The notes: a model not told the origin generated them from the sequence alone. 64,000 bases of DNA from Ophiosphaerella korrae (GCA_028456385.1 JALNQF010000019.1:341921-405920); one strand, 5' to 3'; counted from the stretch's first letter, positions 35,426 through 45,519 are shown. A program made the numbers and translations.

Positions 35426-35516
35426 GATGCTGTGCCAGAGTGGTTAATGGGTATGACTCGAATTTCTCCGATATCATATGGCTTCGGTCGCGCAAGTTCG
35501 AATCTTGTCAGCATCG
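35426..35516 (+). tRNA. tRNA-Ser(CGA) with a 10-nt intron
   Basis: A 91-nt cloverleaf. The acceptor stem gatgctg (35426-35432) pairs with cagcatc (35509-35515), discriminator G at 35516. The D stem is cca/tgg with loop gagtggttaa. The anticodon stem tatga (35452-35456) pairs with tcata (35474-35478). The loop reads CTCGAA, interrupted after position 37 by tttctccgat (35463-35472), then A. Anticodon CGA is at 35459-35461. A variable arm with a ggc/gtc stem marks a class II tRNA. The T arm is gcaag-ttcgaat-cttgt. Removing the 10-nt intron leaves 81 nt. The intron site is the normal one for nuclear tRNA endonuclease. It lies between UBP8 and UBP2. Confidence 0.92.
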
Positions 35517-35520
35517 CTCA

Positions 35521-35527
35521 TTTTTTT
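35521..35527 (+). terminator. RNA polymerase III terminator of tRNA-Ser
   Basis: A run of seven T residues begins four bases after the discriminator base, the usual Pol III stop signal. Confidence 0.8.
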
Positions 35528-36329
35528 CGTGCCACAACGAATGTGCATGGTGTTCTGCCATGTATTATTTTTGGTCTGTATAAATTGTGCAATTTGGACA
35601 TACATGAAAGGACACTTCTGAACTCATATTATGTCAAGTCCATATTGATTGCATTGAATTTTGTGATTTTCCAATGTCATTAATTTTTTCATCTTAGGTC
35701 GTGCGATATCTCTGAGCCTTAGGTTAGCTATCTTGATATCCTAAGTATGGGTCTTGTCCCGGTGTGATAACCAAGTATCTATTGAGAAGTATACCAATCA
35801 CACATATCGGCGAAACCCATTTCTCATCACATAATTATCGAACCCAATCCTTGATTCTATTCAACATTCCATGAATCCCAAACACATCCTCATGCTATGC
35901 AAACTCCACTTATGCCATTTACACAGCAATGCCAAAAACCTTGCTCCATCAACCCCACGCAGTTCCCGCACCAAAGCAATACCACACTTGAGTCGTAAGG
36001 GTATAGATTCACATGAAATGGCTCGTCATGAGCCGAAGCAGTCCTCATTCCACCTCGCCAAGCACCCCTTGCCCCAGACTTCAGGCTGTCATCTGCTTCC
36101 CAAATCCTCATACACCAGAACTTGACATGTAACTCCATCGAACAACTCGGTACGATTTCCTCGTCGAGTGCTGAGAGCCACTGTATCTTGAATTGGAAAT
36201 AGGGGAACGCAATGTAACGGGCATTGGAGGAAGCTGTATGGTTTCTACACTACAATCAAGTGATGGATCGAACAGTAGTGAGTGATGGAAGGTGAAGTGT
36301 AGCAATGTTGCAGTGATCGTGCTACTTGC
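35528..36329. other. intergenic region downstream of UBP2
   Basis: About 0.8 kb between the tRNA-Ser terminator and the UBP2 stop codon. Only unsupported frames of 65-84 codons are present. Part of it should be the UBP2 3' untranslated region. Confidence 0.5.
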
Positions 36330-39300
36330 TTACACCTTCTCCACGCCGTTGATAATCTGAACGTCATGGTATTTCATTAGCTCGAGGGGTGGCGGGCCGT
36401 CGTCGTCTATGTCTCGCATGAATGTGTCGCTAACTTGCGTCGCTGTGGTAGTACTTGTATCTTGGGCGATTTCTAAAACTGGTTCCCTTCTGACGGCTTC
36501 AGTGAGCTCGTTGATGCGGTCTTCGCGGATGTAGACGACACCAGTACTTGCAGGTGGGGTTGCTGCAATATCTCGTTCGAAGATGTCTTTTTCGTTCGCA
36601 GGAGTGACATGATCATCGTTGTACTTTCGCCATAAGCCCTTCTGGAAATCATAGATATAAATCCAGTAATGTCCACCTTTTGTGCCGCCACGATGCGTGA
36701 AAACAGCGTGCAGACGATATGGGTTGTCTTTGGAACCTTCGAAAACACTATCTATTTCGGCCTCTAGTTGGTTCATTCCGGCGCTGATTTGTTCGAGTTC
36801 TCGCTTGAGGTGGGCAGCCTTTTCGGACAGAGCATCGGCAAGGTCGGTTGGCGGTGTCGGCAGTGACTCGCCTCCTTGTTCATACTCTTTACTGAGCTCT
36901 TGGATAAATGCACTGGTTTCTTCAACAGTATCGGCAAGATCCAAACCTTCGATATCCGTTCGTCTCAGTTCATCTCTGCGTTCACCAAGAAGACGAAGCT
37001 GGCGTTGCTTTTCCCACTGTGCTTCGCGAAGTTTAAGCAGTTCTAATTGGGGCAGAGACTGCGTCTTGCCTAGATAACGATCTAGGTAGAGAGTGGTCTC
37101 CAAACCAATATGTGAGCGATCGTATACCTGCTCTCCTTTGACTCGGTCAAATTGCAATCTCCGTAGATTGATGATTTGCACAGGCGCAGCTGTATCGATG
37201 TAGTCATATTTTGTGACACCTCCCTCCATCTCACTCAATCCAAAGTCGTCATCCAAAGTGGCATAAATATTTCGGTCTCGCCAGCCAGGAGAGACTAAGA
37301 AATGGTCGCGAAGTTCATGCGACTCCTCTGCCTTTGGCTTGGTATTGCGGACAGACGTAACATCACTGAAAAACAACTCCTTGATCATGTCAAGTTGCTC
37401 GCCTTCACGTATGACGCCCTTACCCTTGATAGCGCACGAGAAGAGATCGAAAATGTTGCTTAAGACTTCTGCAGCATCCTGCTGTCTAGCACTCTCTTCA
37501 ATGTTGCCAAGTTTGGACTTAGTTGGAGCCGAAAGTGTTGTTCGGGGAGGTATGGGCGGTGGTCGAGTAGGAGGGGGTGGTTGTGTGCTTAAAGTAGTGT
37601 CTGCACCCTTCCACTCTTCCTGAAGATCCATCGCTTGCATTGAAGTGTCGCTTGCGTTGTCACCCATGACTGAATCCGTTGAAGATATGTTTATACCATT
37701 TTCATAGCCACTAGGAGCTGGCATTGGTCCAATAAAGGGCGCCTCATCAATCGAATTCAACCCGTTGATCATTTCTGCGTCTAGCTTTGGTGATTTTGGT
37801 GCTGATTGTGGGCTATCCGTTTTGCAGAGTGCCAGAGCAGCAAGATCGATTGCGGGTTGCACGGTGTCGGTAGGTGCCGTAATCATGTGCCTGAAAAACG
37901 TACGTAGTTCAATAATAACTAACTATATTAGCACCTAAGCGCGAACGGTTATGAAGGCACTAACATTTCTGGGCGACCTCTACCCTTTCCGCTGTTACAG
38001 CTGTACGCCCAACCTTTTTATCACTAATAGCGCTTAGTGAAGAGTCTTCTAGATAGTCATCGCAATTGAGAACCAGGTCTCGAAGCGGCTTGATGGTGAA
38101 AAGGAATTGCAAAACGCTATTGAGGTAGCAAGTATTTCCAATATTACGAAGACCCACGGGCCATGTCTCAAGAGGATACTGATTACGTCTCACTTCCGAC
38201 TGGTTTGACCTATTGTTGTGATTTTGCGCTTGGTCTTGTTCAATTAGCTGGTACGCCTTCTGCATCTTTTCTGCGCTATCCGATGACGCAAAGGTTATTG
38301 CGGTTTTCATGACCTCGAAGTCGACTTTCGCTGTCCTGTCATTGATTGAGAACAATGCGTAGGCCTCCCCTAGATCCATCTCGGGAGTATCCATTTGACC
38401 CTCTCTCAGATACTTGCGTAGTCGATCACTATTGCGATGTTCTGCAATCAGCGAAACAGCCTTTCGTGCAGTCTCCATTGAGCCAGGATTGTCTGAAGTC
38501 TTCATTGCGACCATTGTTGGAACGAAATCATCTGCCTGGCTGTCTGAAAGATCCAGCCATGACAGAGCTTGCTCATAGGTTTCCAGGGCACCAGCAGCTT
38601 CCGCGTTGATAGCAGGGCTATCGCGCGCGGCACCAATGATGCGCAGCTGTCTCCGTGTTTCTTCAGCCATGGAAGGGCTCATGTCGGAAAGTCGGGATTT
38701 AAAGGTCCCAATGATATGATCGTCATTAATGTGGGCTGCGTGAAGTGGCTCGATACCAAAGTACTTATATGCTTCGTCTACTTCGCGTCTGGTAGTGAAG
38801 CCCTGTGAGCCCAGCATAGCTACCTGCATCTCCAGCTCCTCACTCTTGCGGCCAAGGGCAAGGTCTTGAAGACATTCGTAGTAGTAAGAACGACTCTCCA
38901 GGTCCACGGCAGTTTGTCGGGAAAATGCGAACAAGATCAAAGCATCCGAAAAGTCGCCTACGGCTCCAAGGCTCGCGTAGTATGGATGATCCTCCTCGTG
39001 ATTGACACTTCTCGTCTCTATGCGACCTTTCACTTTATCATAGTCGTGGCAGGCCAGTGCTCTCTCAATATGAGGCCGCGACGGTGGAGGATATTGTGGG
39101 ACGTGCCGTGCGTCAATACGGTCAGGTTCTGGAATATTGAGGATCAATGTATTGAGCTCGTAACGAGTATCCTCAACAGTGTTTCGCAACGTGTATTCGA
39201 ATACATTCTCTCGTTCTTCAGGTCGAGGTAGGTACCATACTTGATTGTGCTCATCCTCCTCCACCTCTATTTCGGTGTGGAAGCCAAGGTGCAGTAGGAT

Positions 39301-40076
39301 CGAGTCGCAGTCTTTGCCGAAGGTCTTGAGAAACTTTTTGTTGAGCAAGGGGATACGTGCTTTACCCTTGACTGGGTTGAGGGCATCCTGCAGATAAGTG
39401 TTTAAATAGTCTAGTCCATCCACTCTCCTGGCCATGATAGTGTCAGCTCGATCACCCGCTATTTTCTTTGCGGCCTCCCATCTTCTTCGCAATTGCGCTT
39501 TATTGGTCAATGTTTCGACATCGTGTTCGGAGAGGTTGGGAGGTCTCATGTGTATTTGTACCTGGACTGGACACTGGGGTGCTGAGCACCGAAACCTGTA
39601 TGTCCTCGGGGCCAGGTGAGAAGCAAGATAGCCGTTGCTACCTGAGACTTGCTCGCCATCGAATGTGAAATGGTGGAGGAAGAAGTCGGTGTCACCTTTT
39701 CTGCAGATGCAAGTCTTTGCATCATCTTGGCGGAAGTCGACAACGACATCAGAGTGCCAGCGGCATTGGGTGCAATAGGAGGCGATTTTATATACGGTTG
39801 TGTGATCAGGATCCTCGCCTGGCCTGGGCAGCTGCGATTGCTCGCTTTTGTTCAGAAGGGCATGTCGGCAGTTTCGGAAGGGCACTGCGACGGTTCGTGG
39901 TTTGGCAGGGTCATATTGCGGCGGGGCACTCGTCAAGAGGTTGCGGCCAGCCCGGTCTTCGTGGCGCGGATCGTATGTGAGGAAGTCTTGGAGCAGCCGC
40001 GGCGCTGTCTTGCCTGCAGTGAGCCACGGTTAGTAGATGCTGTTCAACTGGGCTCAGAGAATATACCGGGTGCCAT
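36330..40076 (-). CDS. UBP2: ubiquitin carboxyl-terminal hydrolase 2
   Basis: Three exons, 40076-40067, 40013-37965 and 37918-36330, give 1215 residues, close to yeast Ubp2 (1272). Ubp2 is a large cytoplasmic deubiquitinase that trims K63-linked chains and works with the Rsp5 ligase. The first exon is only 10 nt (ATG GCA CCC G). It was added because the frame upstream of 39936 continues without a Met as 'QDFLTYDPRHEDRAGRNLLT', the family's N terminus, and a gtatat...ctgcag intron links it to an ATG. The long N-terminal part has 'YKIASYCTQCRWHSDVVVDF'. The catalytic Cys box is 'VGLRNIGNTCYLNSVLQFLF' (about residue 635); the His box is 'HRGGTKGGHYWIYIYDF'. The second intron (46 nt) separates 'EVAQKF' from 'ELRTFFRHM'. 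A coiled coil and an acidic linker lie between the boxes. Confidence 0.94.
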
Positions 40077-40563
40077 AGCTAGCACTACAGATGCGTTTAT
40101 GCGTGAGTAAAGCTGCGGATGACGAGTCTGAGGTTACACAGGGTAGGGGGTGTACGTCGAGTGGACAGAGTAGTAGAAGGCGAAGTGTCGAGGTAGAGCA
40201 TATAGGCGGCAACCAAAGCGGTGATGGGCACTTGCTCGTGGACGGCGGCTGCGATACGCCACGCGCACGCTCACGGGTCTGCTTGTCTTGGGTGGGGTTC
40301 TCATTCAAGATGGTAGGTAGTGGTAATCAGGTATTACTTCAGCCGATATGCATGCGCATGATTGCCCATGGAAGTTTGCAAGTGGTATCCCCCACAAGCC
40401 CATAAGGCACTATTCGTGGTTGCGGCTGATGATGCACATTGCATGCTTTCAGCTAAGCGCGGGCTGTTTGCCAAGCTGCGCCGGTTGACATGGGAGCCAA
40501 GCCATCTTCATGATTGAACGTAAGGAAGCTCTCAGGAAGACATCAACACCCATTCCGCCCGCC
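40077..40563. promoter_or_regulatory. shared upstream region of UBP2 and the complex I subunit gene
   Basis: 487 bp between two divergent start codons. No defined box can be assigned. A plus frame that continues upstream of 40564 (from 40510) has a Met at 40510, but the conserved protein starts at the Met of 40564. Confidence 0.5.
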
Positions 40564-41307
40564 ATGGCCGACCAACACCCCACCTTCTACCCCCGAGATG
40601 CCCTGGCCAACACAGGGACCACCGCCCTCCAGACCACCGCGGTTGGCGCCATCTTTGCCGGCGTGCAGAACACTCTACGCAAGCAGAATGTCGGGGCCAT
40701 GGGCATCATCACCCGCTCGGGAGGCATAATTGCCCTGTACGGTGCGTAGTCCGTCGATATCTGCATCTTCAGACAAATTCGGAGGGGACTAATTGGAGTG
40801 CAGCCGGTGTGGGAGCCGCATATCAGTTTACCCTCGATGCGACCAGCAACTTGCGACAAAAGGACGACTGCTACAGCGAGGCAATTGCTGGTTTTGTAGC
40901 CGGCATGGGGGTTGGTGTTGCTCGTATGTTCTGCGAAATATAATCTTGCTGTTTCTATCTAACGATGCGTAGGACGCAGTCTGCCCTTCATGCTCGGTGC
41001 TGGAGCCGCATTCTCGACTGTTCTGACCACTTGGCGATACACCAGTGGATTCACCGGCCAATTTGGGGAGGTTTTGGATGAGGACGAGGTGGAGCAGAGG
41101 GAAAAGGCAAAGAAGCTCCGCAGGCGGCCGCTTTCGGAGACTATCGAGCAATTGGGCGAGGGTCGAGGTGAGCATGCGATCGTCGTAAACTGCTGCCATT
41201 TTCTAACTTTGCTAGGAATCTATGCGCCAGGATGGGAGGAGAGAAGGCGACAGAGGTTATTAGAGAAGTATGGCGTCGATGTGAAGGCCGCACAGGAGGC
41301 GAATTAA
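40564..41307 (+). CDS. NADH:ubiquinone oxidoreductase 21.3-kDa subunit (NDUFA11-like)
   Basis: Four exons, 40564-40741, 40804-40923, 40973-41167 and 41216-41307, encode 194 residues. This is the accessory complex I subunit known as 21.3 kDa in Neurospora, related to NDUFA11 and the Tim17 fold, in the mitochondrial inner membrane. Seen: 'MADQHPTFYPRDALANTGTT', hydrophobic segments 'TTAVGAIFAGVQNTL', 'GGIIALYAGVGAAYQFTLDA', 'AIAGFVAGMGVGVARRSLPF' and 'MLGAGAAFSTVLTTWRYTSG', then a charged tail 'EVEQREKAKKLRRRP' and 'GIYAPGWEERRRQRLLEKYG'. The Gly-rich helix pattern is typical of Tim17-like proteins. All introns are 48-62 nt and in phase. It shares its 5' region with UBP2. Confidence 0.93.
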
Positions 41308-41904
41308 ATGCAGCACGTACTTTCCTTATTGTTCAGGAGCATTTAGCCATGGACAGATCGTCATGGCTATCACATCCGTGTATATAACTCGAATCACTAG
41401 CGAAATGCTAATTCAGGACTCATATTCAAGCCTGTCGAACCCCTTTGACTTGACAAATGAATGCTATTTGGCTAGCAAAGATGCTATAGTAGGACGGTGC
41501 GCAAAGAGTTGATATTTTTGTCAAATAGACCAAAAATATCGTGCATTTAGGACAACCACATTTTACATAATAACCAACGATTGGACGCATCCTGCGCGAG
41601 ACCCTTGACATAGAAATCGCGGGGTAGCTCCGCGCTCTGCATAAACAATCCACAGGACTTTTCTAGGGCATTTAAATCGCTGTAAAAATGCATGAATTCT
41701 TCCTCTCCTTAAAATAGGCATCATCTTGATTTTTTGCCTATTGCCGTGCACAATCATGCGTTTCCCGTCGTTGATGCACTTTCCCAGTTTACCCCACCAA
41801 ATCGCAAACTGGTCATGATTTCTACTTGACTCAACAACTATTACACCAAAACACATACGACCAATACATCCCTTAACCTGTTCTCCATTTGCTAGATATC
41901 TGTC
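41308..41904. other. intergenic region upstream of tubulin cofactor C
   Basis: About 0.6 kb between two genes on the plus strand. A 172-codon minus frame (41563-42081) overlaps it and the first exons of the TBCC gene, but has no domain and is read as antisense shadow. No other structure is seen. Confidence 0.5.
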
Positions 41905-43045
41905 ATGGACGCTTCCCAGTCTCAAAGCGAAGTAGGACTCAAGGAGAACTTTTTTCGCACCTTCCAAGATGAAGTCGCTGGTAGGCACCGCGAGTGAAGA
42001 TATGACGCTATGACTGACCGGATTAGCGCTCCAGAAACAGATGGAGCAGCTCGAAACTACGCCTCCTGGAAGCGAGCGCAACGATGCTGTAGATCACTGC
42101 CTTGCAGGAATAGACCGTTTATCCCACGAAGTCAAGGATGCTTCGGGTTATATTCCAGCATATGATCTGAAGACGTACAGTCAAGTATAGTTGCCAGCTA
42201 TTTGCGGTGTATATTTTGGTTGACAAGACTAGACTGTCAAATCTCTTTCTGAAAAACTCCAAGCCATCCGCAACTCCTTCAATCCTCCAAAAAAGTTCTC
42301 TTTCAAGGCACGTAAGACCGCACCAACTGTACCGACCTCAACTTCTACCGGCTCAGTGATTGCCCCTGCGTCATTGGATAAGCCTTCGCCAACCGAGGAG
42401 ACGAAGTCGCAAACAGTTCCAGTAGAACTTGAAGAAGATGGCATAGAAGATGGTCCTGGCATACAGAGACCGCTCTTTTCGGACGCGACGAAGATTAATA
42501 TTTCAAACCACAACAAGCTACATCTTGTCCTGCAAGATTCAGCCTCTCACGCAACAAGTTCAGGTACAGTATCAAATCTACAACATTGCGTCATCGACCT
42601 TTCAGCCGCAACTACTGTGTCGCCGTTTTCTGCGCTCTACCTAAAGAACATCAAAGACTCAATCGTCGTATGCGGCCAGGTCGCAGGCGCAATCCACATT
42701 ACCGATGTCCAGAACAGTGTCCTTGTAATAGCGTGCCGCCAGTTCCGGATGCATGGATCTAAGACGGTAGATATTTACCTCCACGCCGCTAGCCGACCCA
42801 TCATTGAGGACTGTGAAAACGTACGGTTCGCGCCCTTACCGCCAACGTTTGAAACAACAGCATTATCGAAAGTTCCGAATCAGTGGAATCAGGTGGACGA
42901 TTTCAAATGGCTCAAGGTTGAGCCAAGTCCGAATTTCGGTATTCTTGTTGAGTCTCAGCGAATCAGGGATGAGATTTGGAGGGAAAGGGTGTTGGGTGGT
43001 ATTGAAGGAAGCCTGGACGATATACTGCATGCGCTTAGGGTTTAG
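41905..43045 (+). CDS. TBCC: tubulin-binding cofactor C
   Basis: Three exons, 41905-41980, 42027-42184 and 42233-43045, give 348 residues. TBCC is the GTPase-activating factor that completes folding of alpha/beta-tubulin dimers in the cytosol. The N-terminal part (about residues 10-120) is a helical bundle: 'NFFRTFQDEVAALQKQMEQL' and 'HCLAGIDRLSHEVKDASG'. The C-terminal TBCC/CARP beta-helix begins near residue 155 ('KINISNHNKLHLVLQD'), with 'NIKDSIVVCGQVAGAIHITD', 'VLVIACRQFRMHGSKTVDIY' and 'SRPIIEDCENVRFAP'. The arginine in QFRMH lies where the catalytic arginine finger of TBCC is known (QLRIH in human). The end contains 'QWNQVDDFKWLKVEPSPNF', common in this family. Introns are 46 and 48 nt. 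Confidence 0.94.
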
Positions 43046-43611
43046 TAGTGGGGTGTCATAATACAGATATGGATGGAGTTATTCAGCGGCGGGAACGGCC
43101 GCTTCAATCAACAACTCTCCTTCGATCACCGAGAGGTAGCATAAATTATGGGGGCATATATCATATATAGATGGAAACTTTCGATTGTAGGGTTCTTTGG
43201 TCGGTACACGAATAGGCAGTGATCGATTGTCCAAATTACTCCAGTGTCATCAATTTACACTCTGTATAACCTAGGGGGAATTACCACAAGAATAAAATGT
43301 GCCGCCCAATACTTGAGCATTAACAACTTCTCCAGGAGTCTTTTCGTAATGCTGTAATGTTATTTTCTTCAACCGCACCCATCCGTCTATTGCCCTAGAA
43401 CAAATAACCCTATCTAAGGCCCCTTCTGATTCGCCAGGATTGCTCCATTCATGTAATTACCCCACATCTTATCGCGACTAGCCGGGTTCGCTAGCGATCG
43501 CGTCCCCCACTGTCCCTACAAGGCTTGACAAAATTGCTACTACAGATATATATATTAATAAATTCTTCATTCTTTCATCAAACAAGCACCATCCGCTTAT
43601 ATAAGCGCTTA
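43046..43611. other. intergenic region upstream of tRNA-Asp, with a palindrome
   Basis: About 0.57 kb. At 43594-43607 lies a perfect 14-bp palindrome, cgcttatataagcg, whose centre is TATA-like; it ends four bases before the tRNA 5' end. Otherwise no gene or RNA is seen. Confidence 0.6.
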
Positions 43612-43752
43612 TCTTCGATGGTCTAGTGGTCATGATTTCCGCTTGTCAAGGATCATTCCTAACAAGCGCGGGAGACCGGGGGTAAGCATTTCCATTACCC
43701 ATTGTATCATCAAGTACTAATAACAGCTTCAGTTCGATTCCCCGTCGGAGAG
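43612..43752 (+). tRNA. tRNA-Asp(GTC) with two introns, one spliceosome-like
   Basis: A full cloverleaf can be drawn after taking out two inserts. The acceptor tcttcga (43612-43618) pairs with tcggaga (43745-43751), discriminator G at 43752. The D stem is gtc/gat. The anticodon stem tccgc (43638-43642) pairs with gcggg (43668-43672), and the loop TTGTCA...C has anticodon GTC at 43645-43647. Insert 1 (43649-43666, 18 nt) sits after position 37, the normal tRNA intron site. The T stem cggg-g (43677-43681) and cccc-g (43740-43744) close the loop ttcgatt (43733-43739). Between stem and loop lies insert 2 (43682-43732, 51 nt), with GT and AG ends. Without both inserts the RNA is 72 nt, the exact length of eukaryotic tRNA-Asp. 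T runs downstream would stop Pol III. Confidence 0.88.
43682..43732 (+). other. 51-nt GT-AG insert in the T arm of tRNA-Asp
   Basis: Starts gtaagc, ends gcttcag, and has tactaataac at 43715-43724, a near-perfect fungal branch site 8-17 nt before the 3' end. Length and signals match the mRNA introns of neighbouring genes (46-62 nt). It separates tRNA positions 53 and 54, where no tRNA endonuclease intron is expected. Confidence 0.8.
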
Positions 43753-43761
43753 CATCATATA

Positions 43762-43776
43762 TTTTTACCTTTTTTT
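43762..43776 (+). terminator. RNA polymerase III terminator of tRNA-Asp
   Basis: Two T runs (ttttt then ttttttt) starting about 10 bases downstream of the discriminator base are suitable Pol III stop signals. Confidence 0.7.
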
Positions 43777-44130
43777 GGTACTCGCTGAGCAATGATAGTG
43801 CTATACTCTTTGCTTTTTTTTCCCCAGTAGATTTGAGGTGGTGGGAATAGCTATGGTAAAGCAGATATCGATTTAACATCCAAACGCATTGGGCTATTAG
43901 GTTCGATCGCGGCAAGTCAATTCAATACCCCTAGTGCAGAATTCGGATGCAGTGAGTTGGAAGATTAAAAACATAGGAGTCATTGCAAGGAGTTCAACTT
44001 CACATATACCATCTCAGCTGACATCACTTTATGAATCAAAATGATGTTAACATGAAATTTTCATTACCAAAGGATCATTCATTGAACGGCTTTATCGCGT
44101 TGTGTAATAATTGTGCCTGAATGTTACGTC
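43777..44130. other. intergenic region
   Basis: About 350 bases between the tRNA-Asp terminator and the RPAP1 stop codon. A ggttcgatcg near 43897 resembles part of a B box, but no cloverleaf can be built around it. No gene is seen. Confidence 0.5.
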
Positions 44131-45519
44131 TCAAACAGCATGTCTCTTTCTGCCTCCACCTCTCCTCCAGTTCCACAGTGCCTCTTGTGCAAATGTACGC
44201 GCGGTCAAGTGTCCCCTTGTCTTACTCGCTTCCTCCGTCATTGTCTCAATGATACGACCCTCCTCAATGCAGGCCCAAAGGCCCCCTGCCATGGCGCTAC
44301 CCACATCTTCCTCTTCACCATCATCGCCTTCTTCTGCGGCAGGATCTTTGGCAATTTGAACAGGCCCGTTTGTATCTTGCCTTGCCTGCTCGACGCCAAA
44401 CTCTCCTTGCCCTAAACGATAGAGAATGCGTCCCAGCGTTTGGTACGCCATGCATCGCTGCGCGGGTACAGCGCTTCGACTTAGCACTGCCAACTCTGGT
44501 ATTGTGTACCCTGCCGCTTCAGGCGCATCTGAATGGTGATGTAGACCCCTGTCGCTGGGTATGCTTCTTGCAACGCTTGGTGCGAGAAGTGCGCCCTTGA
44601 AGTCGAAGCGTAATTCAGTTGCATTGAGTGCTGTCTGTGACGGATGATAGGGCGAAGACTTATCAGACGGATCGATAGGTTTCATCCAGGATAAAGAGCT
44701 TGGGTTGTAAGGCAGGTTGGGGAAATACTTTTCGTGGAGATTCTCAAGAAAGTCGGGGTCATTAGGGTCTAGGTCGGGAGGTTGTCGTGGAGTGGGGAAG
44801 TGTATTGAGTCTTGAGCCGGTTCTGGTGTGGTTTGCGAGGTGGATAGCTGGCCTGGCGTAACTGTGCTGGAAACGGATCCAGAAGCTTCTGGCTGCTGAG
44901 ATGGAATCTCGTGATGTGACTCTGGGGCTGCAAACGCGACCTTCTTGGTATCTGAAAGTTTGACTTTAGACTCTAATTCCCTCTCACTAGCCGTAGGAGG
45001 CACATCAGGTTCTATAGGATAGAGATCGCGCTCGTTGCTTCCATCATCAATGTTCGATCGGGCCATTAGTCTTTGTATCAACGCTGGGTTTAGGCTTTGC
45101 ATGAGCTCCTGGCGTTCTTGCTCAATCTCCTCAGCTGACATAGCAGCAAGAGTTTGGTGATTCTCTGCATCTATAGATCTCTTCTCCTCGTCTAGATTAA
45201 ACTTTGCATTGTGTGGCTTTGACGCGTCCTGTGAACGAGTCTTCGAAGCTTCTGTAGCCTGTTGTTCCTTTGACGCTCGTTGCTGCTTAAAAGCTGACAC
45301 CCTAGGAGTTCGTTTCTTATGCGCCGGGAAACCATTAACATTTCCCTTTTGAGAGGGTGAAACTGGTGGGCTAGCTGGGGATGATTGGCGCTCGAGTATG
45401 TCGCCCACAAAGGTAGGAAATGTGGGAAAAGCAGTTTGTTGGTCATCTTCTGCTTCTAGCTTTTCCACTGCGCCAATATCAAAGTTAAGATTTACGCGTT
45501 CTCCTCTTTGAAACTCCAT
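44131..45519 (-). CDS. RPAP1: RNA polymerase II-associated protein 1 (Rba50 type)
   Basis: Single exon of 462 residues from the Met at 45519 ('MEFQRGERVNLNFD'); the frame is open further upstream but has no better ATG. RPAP1/Rba50 proteins help to assemble and import RNA polymerase II subunits. Evidence: the N-terminal RPAP1 block 'LAAMSAEEIEQERQELMQSL' followed by 'NPALIQRLMARS' (about residues 130-160), and the C-terminal block 'ATELRFDFKGALL' (about 320-335), both diagnostic of the family. 'AGYTIPELAVLSRSAVPAQR' with 'AYQTLGRILYRLGQG' follows. The remainder is acidic and disordered. The length matches yeast Rba50 (439), much shorter than animal RPAP1, as usual in fungi. Divergent from glyoxalase I. 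Confidence 0.92.
   Translation of the reverse strand: MEFQRGERVNLNFDIGAVEKLEAEDDQQTAFPTFPTFVGDILERQSSPASPPVSPSQKGNVNGFPAHKKRTPRVSAFKQQRASKEQQATEASKTRSQDASKPHNAKFNLDEEKRSIDAENHQTLAAMSAEEIEQERQELMQSLNPALIQRLMARSNIDDGSNERDLYPIEPDVPPTASERELESKVKLSDTKKVAFAAPESHHEIPSQQPEASGSVSSTVTPGQLSTSQTTPEPAQDSIHFPTPRQPPDLDPNDPDFLENLHEKYFPNLPYNPSSLSWMKPIDPSDKSSPYHPSQTALNATELRFDFKGALLAPSVARSIPSDRGLHHHSDAPEAAGYTIPELAVLSRSAVPAQRCMAYQTLGRILYRLGQGEFGVEQARQDTNGPVQIAKDPAAEEGDDGEEEDVGSAMAGGLWACIEEGRIIETMTEEASKTRGHLTARTFAQEALWNWRRGGGRKRHAV

Noticed and set aside
41563..42081. 172-codon minus-strand frame
   Set aside because: Overlaps the spliced first exons of the TBCC gene and shows no family resemblance.
43885..43925. 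B-box-like ggttcgatcg as a sign of a third tRNA gene
   Set aside because: The required CC at the end and all pairing stems are missing.
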